NCBI GenBank assembly: GCA_021292165.1 | Contig: CM037883.1 | Coordinates: forward strand, 6,426,934 to 6,490,933 | DNA: 64,000 bases | Direction of reading: 5' to 3' | Source: Shinisaurus crocodilurus | Taxonomy: Eukaryota; Chordata; Lepidosauria; Squamata; Shinisauridae | Shown: one piece after another, positions 63,923-64,000 of the stretch | How positions within the stretch are numbered: position 1 is the first letter of the stretch | Layout: the number at the start of each line of letters is the position of its first letter | Notes under the pieces: model-generated | Seen by the model: the letters and a program-made list of their open reading frames with translations, nothing else | Database searches by the model: none | Told to the model about the DNA's origin: nothing | Made by a program: the position numbers and the translations under genes

Positions 63923-64000
63923 TTTAGAGCATATGTAAATTAGCATACACAAATTTGTGCATTTTTTTTGGTCCTGCGGGCCTGAGCCCCGGATCTTTTT
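63199..64000 (-). mobile_element. Family D hAT element, running off the window
   Basis: About 800 bases closely matching 51569-52400 in reverse (TTATTATTGTGCTATGAGTGC to GAGCCCCGGATCTTTTT). The left tip with the inverted end is missing or diverged, and the other tip lies beyond 64000. A (CA)n tract is at 63889-63919. Confidence 0.9.

Overview
The window is nuclear DNA of a vertebrate, most probably a squamate reptile. The evidence is one recognisable exon of a melatonin receptor gene set in a dense mix of CR1-like LINE 3' ends, 5S-rRNA-derived SINEs, MIR-like tRNA SINEs, several hAT and foldback miniature transposons and many long microsatellites, which is the usual squamate repeat mix. No bacterial-style genes, operons or CRISPR arrays are present. 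Almost all open frames are repeat-derived or chance readings.

Gene content: the only protein-coding segment I can support is the first coding exon of a melatonin receptor (best fit MTNR1C/Mel1c, the GPR50 orthologue) on the minus strand at 31993..32152, inside a CpG island (about 31985..32780) and followed by a consensus splice donor. The gene runs leftward. No second exon (TM2 to TM7) is visible in 1..31992, so that half is best read as intron 1, and 32.8..64 kb as upstream flank.

Layout: 1..31.9 kb (putative intron) holds palindromic hAT MITEs, foldback arrays around 11.5..13.2 kb with a GC-rich transposon nested in them, a solo LTR with target duplication (19.4..19.9 kb), a decayed L1-clade LINE carrying or abutting GC-rich segments (23.6..25.9 kb), and hAT elements. 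31.9..32.8 kb is the exon and CpG island. 33..64 kb holds SINEs, LINE ends, a telomere-motif satellite with a unit of about 171 bp (38.7..40.2 kb), a second candidate LTR (48.4..49.0 kb), a CR1-like reverse-transcriptase remnant (49.1..49.8 kb), four copies of one hAT-type family, a (GAA)n tract of about 31 units, and a second copy of the GC-rich transposon (62.4..62.8 kb).

How the parts relate: two sets of hAT elements can be told apart by their 8-bp target duplications. The short palindromic elements (families A and B) go almost always into sites with TA at positions 4-5, a Buster-like preference, while the longer hAT elements here do not. Insertions are often nested, so relative ages can be read: palindromic hAT in the longer hAT family D, GC-rich transposon in foldback, LTR in LINE. 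Family letters are working names for this window only: A and B, palindromic hAT MITEs; C, older hAT-like palindrome; D, longer hAT; E, Charlie-like hAT; F to L, other repeats described at their entries.
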